64,000 bases of DNA, from assembly GCA_946894095.1 (NCBI GenBank), contig OX335659.1, forward strand, positions 6,269,501 to 6,333,500, read 5' to 3'. The position numbers and the translations under genes are program-made. The notes under the pieces are model-generated. The model searched no databases and was not told where the DNA came from. It saw only the letters and a program-made list of their open reading frames with translations. Position 1 is the stretch's first letter, and each line of letters opens with the position of its first letter. Below, one piece after another: positions 1 to 12,696 of the stretch. This stretch comes from Incurvaria masculella. Its lineage: Eukaryota > Arthropoda > Insecta > Lepidoptera > Incurvariidae.

Positions 1-171
1 TGTGTGTGATTTTTGCTCCTGAGATCACCAAAAACCGCAGAAGCAGTGGATTTCTTCACGTCGTTTTCTTCGCCGTAAGCATTCGTGATATAAATGCACT
101 ATACTCTTTGTACAGCTACCAATTCAAAGCTGACATGAATGGTTGTATGCTCCAAGCTTAACTTTTTTTGC

Positions 172-355
172 AGATGGGTGAGGGTTGGCATGGTTCGGAT
201 TCCACGTAAAAAGTACTACGTCGCTTAAAATGAAAGATAGTCGAAGCGGCGATAATTGTCCGTGTTTTCGATTCAGTCAATTTAGACGTGGCAAGGAGCT
301 TCGCGGTATGACACCTAGTTCCCATTTTATCGGTTGCGCTAATGTCATAAATTAC
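172..355 (+). repeat. SINE body fragment (5S-type family)
   Basis: Diverged piece of the SINE family repeated through the window. It begins at a GATGGGTGAGG stretch resembling the end of the 5S-like promoter head. It continues with the shared body words (GGTTCGGATTCCACGT, TCGAAGCGGC, TTGTCCGTGTTTTC, CACCTAGTTCCCAT). Both ends are eroded. Confidence 0.6.
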
Positions 356-382
356 TAAACTTACATAAGACTAATGGTTTTA

Positions 383-550
383 GGCTGAGATAAATAGTCG
401 TAACCGAAACTAAGACTAACGAAAAGTAGTACTTTGTGACGTCACATTGACACATTTTGTATGGACGAAATCTCAAAGTAATGCGAATTGACGTCACAAA
501 GTACTACTATTCGTTAATCTTAGTTTCTGTTGCGACTATTTATCTCAGCC
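383..550. mobile_element. MITE with 62-bp terminal inverted repeats, TTA target duplication
   Basis: Positions 383-444 and 489-550 are inverted copies of each other, 62 bp with four mismatches by eye, around a 44-bp spacer. The termini read GGCTGAGATAAATAG. The element is flanked by TTA on both sides (380-382 and 551-553). A 3-bp TTA duplication is typical of PIF/Harbinger-type DNA transposons, so a Harbinger-derived MITE is the best guess. Each arm ends internally in the CRE palindrome TGACGTCA. No coding sequence. Confidence 0.75.
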
Positions 551-553
551 TTA

Positions 554-2163
554 TAGTCTCATGTACAGTTCCATAAAAAATCGATTGCCATGATGGTACC
601 GTTATATACCACCTGGATGCCCAAGTTAAAAGCAATCAACCTGTATCGACAGTTTACACGCGTGACAAGGCAGCCGATGGGCGCGTGTGGTGCGTAGGTA
701 GCGACGTGAAGCCATGTTGGGACACGGAGATACACACTTGAGTAATGGCTTTTTGATGTTCGCTTCAAGTTTTTCATAGCCAGCCATTCGGGCACGGCTT
801 CGACTAGTTATTGCTGCGAAGGATATCTATAGAGCAGTATTAAACTTTGCGTGTGAGATGTCGGCTTGTGACTGCTGTCACTGACGTAACTTTTGGAAAC
901 GATTCTTGATGTCAATGAAAACAATGGAATGATTCTATGAATTCAAACACAACAATCTATTAAAATCTACGAATTCCGAATGGTTCATTGACTTGTTAAA
1001 ATCTGTGTATATGTACATACGGCATCACCCTGGACTTCACAAATCGTACTTTGACTCACAAACATATATTTAGTCGTTAAAAGAAAGGGGGGTATGTCGG
1101 GCTTTATATAGATCCCTCCTGCGTCGACACGTCCTCGATATGACGACAAGCCCCTAGATTGATAGCTTCCTTTGCCATTTTAATTCATGCCTCCAACATC
1201 CTGAATACGGTCGATTGCTTTCTAAGCCGCACGCGCGCTTCAATTTTGCAAATTGACATTCTTGATATCCGGCTTATGACCTTTTGATTAATCGGTACTC
1301 ATTAGGTAGGTGCATTAATTTCGGCGTTAGTCATTTTGTCACAATTTATAATAAGAGAGAACGCTGTATCATATAACACTTACATTACCTAGTTTATTCA
1401 TAACATCATTAAATATATGAGAATACTAAACAGCTTGGTTAATGTTGTCCGAAATGTGATCTGCTTTATAATGTTTACAAAACCACCTTTTATTAATCGA
1501 AATTCACATAGTTAAGTTCACTTCTTTAAATGTCTAATACATTTGAAACTTTAAAAAAAAAATTGTTCAAAATAAAAAAATCATTTTATATTGTATTCAT
1601 TGGGCTTTAACAGTACCACATTATAAAAAAGTAAATCCAGACGTATGCAAAAACGCTATTTAATAGATTTAAAAGTTGAAAAACTTTTTTTATTTCATCA
1701 TAACTCTGTAGACAGCTTTAAATTTTTTTTTCTACTGTTCGATCGTTTTGAGTACGATAATCAGAGAATAGTATACGTAGTTCATTTTACCTACGAACCT
1801 CTTTTCAAAATATAATCGAAATCTGTACAATTTTGTTCTTCGCTTCGAAGCGACATCGCGTTGCCACCCGCTACAGAGCCCCGCCTGACGAACACGCGAG
1901 CTGGCTTTCCGAGAGCAGTTTATGGAAATTAGTCGCCTTGTTATCGGAAAGTGCTCATTGGTTAAGTAAATTATTCGTCAAACTCTAGAGTCACTGTAGT
2001 CTAACAAAAACATCTACGTTAGCACTTAAGGCGGAAACAGCACTCTAAACGGGAAAACCGTCGATTTATAAAAATATTGTTGAGTTATTTACAAAGACAA
2101 ACTAGCTGTAAAAATACGCTATTTTAGTTATGTGACTGGACATTTATAGCTATATTAACTTAC
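554..2163. other. No recognisable gene; AT-rich sequence
   Basis: Only short chance ORFs are present. No family-level similarity, splice-supported exon or clear repeat was recognised. A moderately GC-rich patch lies near 1850-1920. Confidence 0.5.
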
Positions 2164-2459
2164 TGTCAGAAATTATCCTAACACACCGCATGGGAACTAC
2201 GTACCATGCCAGGACCTTCCTTATATTGCTCGGCTATATTGAACTGGATGGAAAACACGGACAATTTCCATTGCCCCTTCGACCAAGGTTCATTCAATGC
2301 GATGGTACCAACCCGGGCAGGATTATCCTTACCACCTAGTAAGTAAGGAAGGGAACCTACAGTTTTACGTGGAATCCGAAGCTTGACCAGCCTCAACGGT
2401 TGAAAATTGTCACCCATCCAGAACCTAACCGCGCTCAGAGGTGCTTACCAAGTTTATCG
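2164..2459 (-). mobile_element. SINE, 5S-like head
   Basis: Read on the minus strand, the head (about 2459-2400) carries AAGCACC...GCGCGGTTAGG...CTGGATGGGTGAC. This resembles the internal promoter of 5S rRNA (AAGCA...GGATGGGTGACC). The body common to all SINEs here follows: GGATTCCACGTAAAACTGTA, CCCGGGTTGGTACCATCGCA, TTGTCCGTGTTTTCCATCCA and GTCCTGGCATGG. Nearly full length but diverged, and it has no poly-A tail. Confidence 0.75.
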
Positions 2460-5276
2460 AAAAAATATTTAAAACGGCAACCTATCTAAATAGGCCTTAA
2501 CTAGGCTCTTCAACTTCTGGAAAACTTAAGCAAGAAAAATTTGTAAGTATGTATTATAGTATATCAATTATCATTGGATTACTTAATAGGTAGAAGTGAA
2601 TAACCTTTCTTTAGATTTTGTATTTTGTCTACCGTTCTTGGGTAATACATCCGAGTGAATCTAAGTTCGTATCAATTCAGTTGCCAAATACATCAAGCAA
2701 TACGGCCAAATAAGTCTCGATTACTGATATTGAGTGGATTATAGAGGACACAACGCATAACTCAATTTTATTAGGACGTGCCCGACTGCAAGAAACCTGG
2801 TAGATATATTAAGATTGGACATTTCAAAATAGATCATGTGCACTTTGACGGCGGACACAGGGGCTATATTTATTGTAATACCCTCCCAATCATAGCCAAT
2901 AGCGTAATGGCCGACTCCATATAGTGTTGGATTGCTTCTAGCATCGGCCATCATAGTAAAATCACTGGTGTAGTCTTATCATATATATCTATAGAGCAGT
3001 CCATTTGACAGGATACGCAGGAGACCCTGTGGCAATAATTGTTACACATACTACTAAATAAACGGATGGACATACTATAACCGTACCGTCTAACATAATT
3101 CTTACGTTTGATAGTACAGTTAAAGTCTGTCTATCCGCTTATATTACTTTTGACAGCTTGAGTACTAAACGATTAATTATACTAAGTATATTTTTTCTCA
3201 ACAAATCATAAAACAATAACCTCTTGCAAGTATACATTTATTTTTGCCTTTTTGTTGCCTGTCAATAAATAGAACTATATAGGCGTGCTTGTAAGTAAAT
3301 AAATGGTTGGACCGACTGTAGCGAAACACTAACTCTGTTACTCATAAACCCAGAATATCCTCGGTATATTCATATCATGGTTTGTTCCTTTCTATCGAAA
3401 TTTAAACTGAATGTGCAAAGGAAAAAACATATTATTCGAAGGATGATTTGGCTAATTAGTAAAGCCCTATAGATTCCTGCCACACCGCCTGCAATACGAA
3501 CCAAGAAAAACAGTCGGTTCTTCCCCGACTTTCCTAATACCATCCTTTTGGGTAATTTAATACAATTGTGATTTCATTGATGATAAAAAATTAACCTTTA
3601 TGTATTGGATCAAAAACTGATTGAACTGACATGCCCGGACGATCAAGAAGAACTAACCATGACCAGATAAGTGTTTCGGAAAGATCAACAGCACCCGTTA
3701 TCTAAAAGCATGTGTGAATAGTTGAAATGGCAAGGAAACTATGTGGTCTATATGTCTATATAGTGCCTCCTGGCGCTTTGTCATCACCTAGCGATTTATT
3801 GCACCTTAATCAAGCTGTTAACAGCCAGTTTGTGGATTATTAAGAATATTATTACAAATTTTATTTTGTACGGTTTTCTATTTGTGGCTATTTATAAGTT
3901 ATCAATCAGTTACTTATGCGCAGTCTGCTCATCCGATAGACATCTGGTTTTGGAGAATAGTGTTTGCAAAAAACATTATATGATAAACTAGAATAGGTTT
4001 GTGTTCCGATGGACCTACCTACTATCCCCGGGTCCAAATACGCCTCACCTCGCAAAACAATGACTAGCAAGGTACCAGCCGATTTGCGGAATGTTTTACA
4101 GCTATCGAACTTGTTCAGGGAATGGACCGGTGTAAACTGTGAGGGAATTAAATCAATTCAGCACCAATAAAAAGCGGATGTCAAATATTCTACCACTAAG
4201 AGCACAGATATAAACGCTTCTTACTGCTGCAGAATTGATCAAACTACATATCTCACTAATTTTTTCACACTTTACTTCGGTTGCCCCTGATTTTATCCGA
4301 AGAATCCCAGGTTGAAGGAAAGGCACACGAAGTAACTGCTCCATATGGTGTACCGTGTATTGAGCGCTTCCTGGCCAAGTAATGGCTGTTACCATCAAGT
4401 CGTCGCTCGATCGTCTCGCATCGCGTCCCCTAACGACATTACACTCGTTGCGTGCTGTAACGACACATCGCCATTCCTTTGACAGCTAGGAGGGCGCCCA
4501 TCGCTAATTTAACTTTCTGTTAAACGTGAAACGTCTCAGACACAATGGCTGTAATACAAAAGTCTGATATCTGTCTCTCTGTCGTTTTTATCTCCGTTGT
4601 ACCTTGTCCCTTTTCCGATTATCATAAGACGTGCATCTACGTACAGCTTCATACTTGTATAATCATTTCAGACCAATGCCATCCCCTGCAGAACATAAGC
4701 CTACTCCAACAAGCGCAATTGCATCAATGGCCCTCTATAGCATTTACCAGGTCGTATTTCCAACGATACTCTGATCGTCCTTTATGCACTTCAGAATTCG
4801 TCTTCTCCATAGGCATTGCCGCTTTAACTTGCTGATCTTTTATTCCTTGATAGGTCTTAGCTCGGTTAAATCAGCCCATTAGTTCCACTTAAAATACACG
4901 GCTCAAAGAGGACGGACAGCTGTTGGTGCATAAAATGCAAACTTCGGCCGTAGAATCTTATATTGTACCAAAAGCTTTTAACCACGTGAAGTAAGAATTA
5001 AATTTTCAATTTCACGAATGAAAAAAATATTAAAAAATTTGATTGATAGTTTATGATTTTCTATATTATTCAATGTTTTTTGTTTTCCCTTATATAACGA
5101 TAACATATTGTTTTTTTGATTGCACATTATCTTGATCACTTCTTATTGTTTACTGTTTTCTTGTATTTTTCGAATGTGTGTTATGTTTTTGTTTGTTTAT
5201 TTTTCTTTTCCTTGTAAAATTAGTTAAAATTTTCTGTTTACAACTGCTCATGTTTGTTTGGTAATTATAATCTGTG
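2460..5276. other. No recognisable gene or repeat
   Basis: The stretch holds only short ORFs without recognisable similarity or codon structure. It may be intergenic or intronic. No element of the families listed elsewhere was spotted. Confidence 0.45.
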
Positions 5277-5475
5277 TCACACGCAGACAATCCGTAAGAT
5301 TAAACCCTCTCCCCCTGTATTTCCCCCAAAGTACAACCTGGGGTGCTTCAAACATGGTGTGAAAAAGTAAAAGGCACGGTTTTCGCAGCCCCCCTGTAAG
5401 TTCGAAACCCATAAGAAGTCCTGGCGTACGCCATATGGCGCGTTGAACATAAAAAAAATTTGAATAAACGCCAAT
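5277..5475 (-). repeat. Dispersed repeat X, minus copy
   Basis: Minus-strand reading shares a run of words with 9889-10080 on the plus strand: CATATGGCGTACGCCAGGAC, ATGGGTTTCGAA, GGGCTGCGAAAACC, TTTTTCACACCATGTTT and CCCCAGGTTGTA. The two copies are inverted relative to each other and lie 4.5 kb apart. Family unknown. Confidence 0.6.
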
Positions 5476-5877
5476 ATGTGACACTATACCTGAACCTGAT
5501 TCCCATCCATTATAGGCTTCCAACCAACAAACCGTCCGGGGTTAGCCCTTATAGGGCTTTACGTGTAATCTCAACTGAATCAGAATCTGCAATAATGTGT
5601 CATTCTGCTTTCATTTAAATAGGAAATAGAAGCGATTAATTGTTAATTCGAGTTTTGTATTGACATGGGAAAATCCCTAAATAAACTTTCCATAGGCTTA
5701 TCGTTACATGTAGGAACATGTACGTTACATGTAGAATCATGGTCACGTATTTTGAAGTCGTTATCCTGCATAAAAAATAATGTCTGTGTCCATTTTACAT
5801 GACTGAACTCGGCGATTTTTCTCCGACATCTACGTCATCAGAATCTCTCTTTGTTTCTCCATCAAAATACATGACTG

Positions 5878-5962
5878 TACTTTAAAATTTAAAAACAAAA
5901 AAAAAACATACAGACAAATTGAGAACCTCCTCTTTTTTTAAAGTCGGTTAAAAAGATAGGAA
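5878..5962 (+). repeat. Transposon-end fragment with GAACCTCCTC motif
   Basis: Contains ACATACAGACAAATTGAGAAC followed within a few bases by CCTCCTC, a T-run and AGTCGGTTAAAAA. The same layout appears at 58195-58270. It is probably the terminal part of a dispersed element. Confidence 0.5.
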
Positions 5963-6751
5963 CCTGCGATGAGCTTACAAGCAATTTCTAAATAGCAAAG
6001 TATTTGCTAAAATGTTCCAATTTATCACACTTGTGATATTGGTTTGGAGATAAAGCAAACTATGAATATTCTTTGTTTCCGCAAACAATTGATTAATAAA
6101 ACCATTGCACAAAACAAAACGATAATGTGTGCAACGTTCGGTGTTGCGTGAAGAAAAAAATATTCTCAGCAGCAACGAATAATTGCTTCCTTCAAACGAA
6201 AACGGAGCAGTTTTATGATTGATTTAAAATGTTTATCACTGAAAAAATACCAGTCTCTGCGTGCAACTCTAGGTAGGCGCTAACAATATTTTTGTATCGC
6301 ACGCATGTGGTACGGTTTCCAGAAAAGTGGTCAGTTTTATGTTTTCGAGCTCTTGGCACATCTACTGTTGTTGAGAAATCTCTCAATCATTCCTTTTAAA
6401 ATTTGAATTTCTGGCGCCTTGTATATGCAAATGCGAACTACCCACATTTTCCGTCGCTTTTGAGTAACTCCACGAAATGTTTGACCACATTCGACTGCCA
6501 CGTGTTTTCCTGCACTGAGCTCTCGACATATTCTTCGAGAAATCCTGCCAAAATGAGTTTTTATTGCCTATCTTCGATGTCTGCAGCGAATGCTAAGCTT
6601 GCCTAGTAGTGGGTGGGGCTATAGGCGCCTTCTCATCATCACCACTGACACCAATAAATCCCGGGCCCGGGTTCCAGCTCGAGACGTGAACACCCACTGG
6701 CGCGGAGAGCAGATCAGTCGCAATGTATTTTATAGGGCGCCATACAATCTC
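5963..6751. other. No recognisable gene
   Basis: Unremarkable sequence with short ORFs. A 12-bp palindrome CCCGGGCCCGGG lies at 6660-6671. Confidence 0.45.
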
Positions 6752-7301
6752 TTAAGGTGGCCCAACCCGGCGGCCCTAACTCATTCGCGGGCACGGTACA
6801 AAACCGTGCTGTTACGCTCTGGGACCTTCTCTGTTTCAAAGAATAAGACAGGCTCCGTTATGAGGAAGATGCAACATGTCCACAAAAAAGACAATGTGCA
6901 TAGTGTATGATTTGGTAAGATTTACGAAAATTTTAATTTCAAAAGGACTTATAGCTAAAAGTAAACCACGACCGCTGTAGTAAAAAATCTAACAGAAACC
7001 AAATAGATTAAAATTCTTGATTAAATAGGCTATGTCTGATGACTAATCTTTTTAAGACGTTCTTACTTTATCATTGCGTAATCCACCTCCAAAGTTATTG
7101 TATAAAACGCGCGAAAAAAGCGAACTTTCGGACCTTATAACTTAGAAACCAAACACAATTTTACAATGCCAATGGTCATCAGACATCTAGTTCGATCAAA
7201 TAAAGCTATTTTGAGCAAAATTTTGGAACTCTGACAAGAAATATGGGCGTGATCTTCTTTCCCCTTTTGTATGGGGAGATGAGCGGGATGGGCCACCTTA
7301 A
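6752..7301 (+). mobile_element. TTAA-flanked MITE, full-length reference copy
   Basis: 550 bp bounded by TTAA at 6752-6755 and 7298-7301. Inside these, the ends are short inverted repeats: GGTGGCCCAACCCGG on the left, and GGTGGCCCATCCCG when the right end is read on the opposite strand. TTAA is the target of piggyBac-type transposases, but the ends do not start with the usual CCC, so the superfamily is uncertain. No transposase is encoded. Three other copies occur at 35.4-36.3 kb and 61.4 kb. Confidence 0.8.
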
Positions 7302-7493
7302 TAGCCAATACAGTCCACAATTTATCATTTATATTTTTTCCCAAAATCCAGCAACCTACGGGGACTGAGAACATTTCGAGTGCAGCCCTCCCCTTCAACT
7401 GTCATGGTAAACATATCGAATGCCCTAATGAACTAGGTATTATAACAGTTCATTTCCTTATCTGATCATGGCAACACTGAGTGAGTGGAGAAC

Positions 7494-7610
7494 ATATTTT
7501 CGACCATCGTTCACACAACGCGGTGATACCAACCCGGGCGGGCTTAGCCTTAGCACCTAATATGTAATGCAGAAGACGTTCAGTTTTATGAGGGTACCGA
7601 AGATAAACAG
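7494..7610 (-). repeat. SINE body fragment
   Basis: Minus-strand copy of the mid-body of the common SINE: CCCGCCCGGGTTGGTATCAC, a TCGAAAATATG remnant and a diverged GTAAACTG region. Both ends are missing. Confidence 0.5.
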
Positions 7611-8347
7611 ATCTGTATTTACATTGAAATACGCATTTTAATACCATCTTAGAAACGGTGCACGCTCTTGTGGTATGAATCCACGTAGAGATGATAGGTA
7701 ATCTACATTGTATGGGTTTCTTATTGAATTACAGTTTAGAATAGAATAGTTTATTAAATTCGACCCGAACCAAGCACCACCGTAATCAAATACCTGAAGT
7801 GAATATTTCTAGAAGATATATAGCTGACGCTACAGCGCATTCCATCGCGCCAAATGCAACGGAATCATGGATTCACCGTTCCACATTGTTGGCGGTATTT
7901 TATGAAAATGAATTATTGTAATTATGCACCATTAGTAGTAACTAGTTGAGTCAGGAGTCGCATAGTTGGAGCCAAACGTCATGCCTCCAGCTAAATATAC
8001 TTACCAGAAAAGTCACATATGTATCTAATGTCTTGGCCGGGGTTCTGAGGCGAACGAAAAAAAGTGTCTCTGAGTTCATCGCATCAATGGGTTGGATTAC
8101 ATTAAAATAAAGTCCACCTTAAAATATATCTAATATATTATTTAGTGTAAAAGCATAATTCAATCCGTTCTAGTCGTGTGAATATTGGGAATAACCTATG
8201 TGAATATGATTTTATATGGTATTGAACTATCACATTTAAAGGCTGACAATTTTCCTGTACTCGATTTAAATCATGTTATCATGACATATACCGTGAGAGA
8301 AAAATGAAAACTAATTATCTTATGATCAATTCGAATTACATGGAGAA

Positions 8348-8656
8348 GTCAGTCAGTCAGGCAGTCAGCGTGTTTGCGTCCACTGCTGGACATACGCCTC
8401 TCCAATTTTTTCCAGTCCTCCCGGCCTGCAGCGGTACGGAACTACTGCTTTCCGCCGACGCACTTGATGTCGTCGTCCCAGCTGGCGGGTGGTCTTCCCA
8501 CACTCCGTTTTCCTGTCCACGGCCGCCAGTGTAGGACACGGTTACTCCAACGGTCGTCGTCTCTTCGGCTGACATGGCCAGCCCACTGCCACTTGAGCTT
8601 AGCAACCCGGTGTCCAATATCGACTACTCTGGTACGTCGGCGGATTACCTCGTTAC
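8348..8656 (-). pseudogene. RTE-like retrotransposon 3' tail, decayed
   Basis: On the minus strand this encodes the C-terminal tail of an RTE-clade endonuclease-reverse transcriptase. The frame gives RRRTRVVDIGHRVAKLKWQW, AGHVSRRDDDRW, VLHWRPWTGKRSVGRPPA and WDDDIKCVGGKQ. A TAG stop then replaces the tryptophan codon seen in the 17978 copy, and the last stretch has shifted frame. It ends in a GTCA/TGAC microsatellite, as 3' ends of this group often do. Catalytic domains are absent, so this is a dead 5'-truncated insertion. The family identity rests on recognition of the tail sequence. Confidence 0.75.
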
Positions 8657-9160
8657 ATGAAGAAACACACCTTTAATCATTATACTTTTAGTACCTTTTT
8701 TGCTATGGTTTGGTATGGTATGGACCCCACCTATTTATTTTAGCCACGCATAACAAGAGAAAAGTTTTCTGAAAGCGTTTTTCCGTTATCACTTTTCCGT
8801 TAATAAACAATGTTAGTAATCTTTAATACTTCAATACAATAGTTTAGTTCTAAAATCATAAATGATAGGAACAATTTGAAAAACAAAAGTGTCTTCAAAT
8901 GATTAACAAAAACTTCAATAAGTTTACTTTGAACCTTGCACCAGAGCGTAAAAACCTTTTTTATATTTTCCTATTCAATTTCCTGGACATGAATTCAGTA
9001 CCTACGGAGTCTTATTTAAGATTACGTGTGTCGCCATGATTTTCCCATGCATCCATAATCATAACCTTGGGTTTTAAAGATTATTAATGCTTCATTCTCA
9101 ATAGATTGTATTAGTAAAACCATCGTTATTGTGACATCCGAACCTTGTTACATCCGAGAA
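8657..9160. other. No recognisable gene
   Basis: AT-rich sequence with no supported feature. Confidence 0.45.
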
Positions 9161-9161
9161 C

Positions 9162-9370
9162 ATTCCTGGAATTCCGTAATCAGGAATAAGGTCTCCTGAG
9201 TCTAGAAAACAGCTTTTATAGCGGTTTTGAAATCGATTTTCTTGACGAAAAGATTCCGGAGGATAGTCTTCCATAAATTGAAAGGTTTTCCATCGAAAAA
9301 TAGCTTTGTTAAGCTGTTTTCTTTACTCAGTTTTTCTAATTCCTGATTATGGAATTCCAGGAATAGGCCT
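9162..9370. mobile_element. MITE with ~27-bp terminal inverted repeats
   Basis: The left end (9162-9188, ATTCCTGGAATTCCGTAATC then AGGAATA) is matched by the right end (about 9338-9366) as a near-perfect inverted repeat. The element is about 205 bp with an AT-rich interior. Single-ended relatives of the terminus occur at about 13890-13930, 18800-18840 and 23815-23860. No clear target duplication was settled and no coding sequence is present. Confidence 0.65.
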
Positions 9371-9888
9371 GCTGTATACGCCCAGTAATGTTTTGTGCCG
9401 ATTATGTAGACTATGAGCATTGCATTTTCCATTGAAGTTCCTGAGAACAAGCATTGTTAATTGCGCCGTGGAATATGGATATGAAAAATTAATGTTGCAA
9501 GATACGTGCGCTTCGCGAGCGCAGGCCAGCGGACAAGATAAAGCCATGTTTTATGTATTACGCAGGTAATTATTGTTTTTCTTTGTTGCGCTTTCGTGAA
9601 ACGGAATAAGTTTATAGCACGCATAATACGCGTTTTATTACCATTCACACTTTTTTCTGCATTGAATTAATAACGGTTTGTGCTTGCGAATGTTATTGCT
9701 CAGCGTGTAGCAAGTTTGATTAACTTTACGTATAAACTAATTAAAATTAACGAAGCCATTATGTTGATCGGAAAGGGTAAGAGATCTGTTCGGCGATACA
9801 AGCATGTACCGTTAGAAACTTCATTTCAAATTACCTTCTCATGTGTTTATGAAACTTTGTAAGGTTAAGTATCATTTTTTTATATGTT

Positions 9889-10080
9889 AAGCGCGTCATA
9901 TGGCGTACGCCAGGACCTATTAGGGTACCAGACGACGCCCATGGGTTTTCGAATTTTCAAGGAGGCTGCTGGCTGGCCATGCTTTTTACACCACGTTTAA
10001 GTACCCCAGGTCGTAATTTGGTGGAAATACCTCGGAAGAGTTCATTCCATTGTTTACCGACCCTATTGGTAAAGGATCTA
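9889..10080 (+). repeat. Dispersed repeat X, plus copy
   Basis: Plus-strand counterpart of 5277-5475. It shares CATATGGCGTACGCCAGGAC, ATGGGTTTTCGAA, a TTTTACACCACGTTTA block and CCCCAGGT. Divergence is substantial, so both copies are old. Confidence 0.6.
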
Positions 10081-10318
10081 GAGGATGGGTGGGTTCTTAT
10101 TTTGATGATTTGATTGAAAAAAATATTAATTGAATCTTTGTGTAATTGTAATCAGTGGCTTAGGTTTTGGGAGACCTGACTTCTGACTTCTTGAAGACAT
10201 AAAAAAAACGATTGTAAACCGTGAAATAAAATTCAACGTAGTAGTGGTAGGTAGTACAGGATACAGTCACCTTATGTTTACCAACATCAACACGGCTGCA
10301 CCCTTTGGGTACGAAAAC

Positions 10319-10602
10319 CAAAAACCGGCCAAGTGCGAATCGGACTCGCCCACGAAGGGTTCCGTACCATCGTAGAAGATTTAACACAAAAAAATCACCT
10401 TCAATTTTTATTATTTTTAAATTGTTATAGCGGCCAAATAAATAAACATTCTGTGAAAATTTCAGCTGCCTACGTATTACGTTTCATGAGATACAGTCCT
10501 TCGACAGACGGACGGACGGACGGACGGATGAACGGACGGACGGACAGCAGAGGGTTAGTAATAGGGTTTCGTTGGCACCCTTTGGGTACGGAACCCTTAA
10601 AA
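10319..10602 (+). mobile_element. GTCC/GGAC-repeat element, copy 1
   Basis: Member of a family of about 300 bp. It starts CCGGCCAAGTGCGA, then has GAAGGGTTCCGTACCAT, a conserved middle (TATAGCGGC, GTGAAAATTTCAGCTGCC, GAGATACAG), an internal (GACG)n microsatellite, and ends TTTGGGTACGGAACCC. The end regions include inverted GGTTCCGTACC / GGTACGGAACC. Threonine-aspartate-glycine-arginine ORFs here are translated microsatellite. Non-coding. Confidence 0.75.
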
Positions 10603-12088
10603 TCGACGCAAGAAGCTAGGTGGCCTTATCGTAATCGTTATCCTATCGTGACTCTAATGCAGCGATCTTCGTTTCAAATTTAATCGTTTCTCTTTACCAT
10701 AGCGCATTAATAATGCTTGATTGAGTTCTGCTTCTCGCTGGTTTCTTTTGTCTGTCGGACATTGTGACAGGCCGCAATTAAAGCTGCCATTAAAGCAACA
10801 AAGCACCGCAGGAAAAATAGTTAATAAGTCTTATTAGAAATGTAATTGGTCCAAGTCAGTCGGGTATTGTATGATAGTCACCGACAAAGTAAGGTTGGTG
10901 GATATAACGCTTGTGCCGGCGAAATGTTGCACGCTGATGTAAAATTAGATTACATATTTTTATCATATGTATACCTAATATACTTAAAGTTATATCTGCA
11001 ACTACGAAATGCAATCAAATATTTGTTCAGTTTTGGTATTGCTAAGCAAGTATGTACTGACTGTACTGCTTCAGAGGGTTGTTATTTATCCTGTGAACCT
11101 AGTTTCAGCCATTTACGTTATCGTTGCCATTTTTGTCGCGACCTCCTAGTCTATGTAGGAGCAATGCCTCGACCTTTCTATTATATGAACTCGACTACGT
11201 CGACTTGAATACAGAACGAGAATAATTTAAATTCGCATTCCTACCTTTTTGAAATGAATACAATCCCCGATTGCTTTAACCCTGGCAGCAGCGGTTAGGT
11301 ATTACATGGGCTCCGAGCCATACAGTTCAAGTGTATAATTAAATGTTAGTGCCAAAGGTCCAGACCTTACTACGAACCTACGAGCGGCTCATGTGCAAGG
11401 TTTCTCACAATTTCACAAACAATTCTAACACGAAACAATCATATTCTATTCATGTTTAATGTTAATAAGGCTGGCGTAATTTGCATAAAGTTGAAGGTAT
11501 GAAATGAGTTTCGACGTAGAAAAATGTCGATGAGTCAACCTCTGTTTTCCTAGTAGGCGGCATACATTTGTGTTTTATTCTACGCCAGAGTTTAAAAATC
11601 CTTTAGGCACATAAGAAACTGAATCCACGTTCTTTCAAATGACGATTGCACCCAATGATCTGGTTATGGAATAAAACAAAAATAAACAATATTGTGCAGA
11701 ACCTTGAAAACTCCTCAAACAATAATATGATTAGAGGTAATAATTCCACTTTTAAACATATATAATAACTAGGTAATCTTTATTTGTGATTCATATTGGA
11801 AATTATTTAAATTTGTGTTATTTTATTTACAAAGTGGTTGGAACAAGATGATCTTGTCGACCGAATATCTCAATATGACCAATTAGATTATGTGCTTTGT
11901 AACGATCAAATTCTAACAACCGTTATCAAAGAGCATATGTATGAAGAGACTGTTGAAGAAGCGAGGGATCTATGTTGTGATATTTCCGCTCTATACCATC
12001 TCTGGGGCCACGGCGTGATGCTATGTTTTTTTTCTTTTAATTAATCTTGAAAATCAAACAGATTCAAATGGCATTCTTTCGTGCTTTT
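10603..12088. other. No recognisable gene
   Basis: Two ORFs of 68-120 codons occur at 10846-11208 and 11838-12044 but show no recognisable domain. Nothing else supported. Confidence 0.4.
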
Positions 12089-12376
12089 TAGGGTTCCGTA
12101 CCCAAAGGGTGCCAACGGAACCCTATTACTAACCCTCCGCTGTCCGTCCGTCCGTCCGTCCGTCCGTCCGTCCGTCCGTCCGTCCGTCCGTTCGTTCGTC
12201 CGTCCATCCGTCTGCCTCATGAACCGTAATAGGTAGGCAGCTGAAATTTTCATAGAGTATGTATTTATATTGCCGCCATAACAACAAATAGAAAAAAAAT
12301 AAAAAAATATAAAAATGAAATACAAAAAACGAGATTTCTTGCTATTATATCATGTACGGAACCCTTCGTGTATTTT
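12089..12376 (-). mobile_element. GTCC/GGAC-repeat element, copy 2
   Basis: Minus-strand copy with a long (GTCC)n block at about 12138-12190. The 5' end (CGGAACCCTTCGTG on the plus strand) is preserved but the outermost CCAAGTGCGAG part is missing. Confidence 0.75.
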
Positions 12377-12456
12377 TAACCGTTTATTTTTGAACTCCCA
12401 TCCGCGCGCTTGGCGGATGGAAGCTACGCGGTAAAAAGTATCCGAGCGACCCCTCT

Positions 12457-12696
12457 GGGGGTCCATTCAGGGTAAGAGTGAGTTCGAATTCGTCACTAAA
12501 TATGAACTCACTTTTTAAATAATTAATGTTTCCACACTTCTTGAGCATCATTACATTTAGGTAAAAATCTGGTCCGTCCCGTAAATACGTTGGAGTTATA
12601 AATAAGGGTTCTGTTATTTAAATAATAATATATTTCCCAGCTATTTTTAGGTTAACTCACTCCCGAACTCGACCTCACTCTTACCTGAATGGACCC
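12457..12696. mobile_element. MITE with GGGTCCATTCAG termini, copy 1
   Basis: About 240 bp with inverted terminal repeats of about 35 bp: GGGGTCCATTCAGGGTAAGA and its complement, continuing through GTGAGTTCGA. The core (AAATAATAATATATTTCCCAG, GTTTCCACACTTCTTGA) is shared with 37576-37819 and 44038-44279. A possible TCTG duplication flanks it. No coding capacity. Superfamily unknown. Confidence 0.75.
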
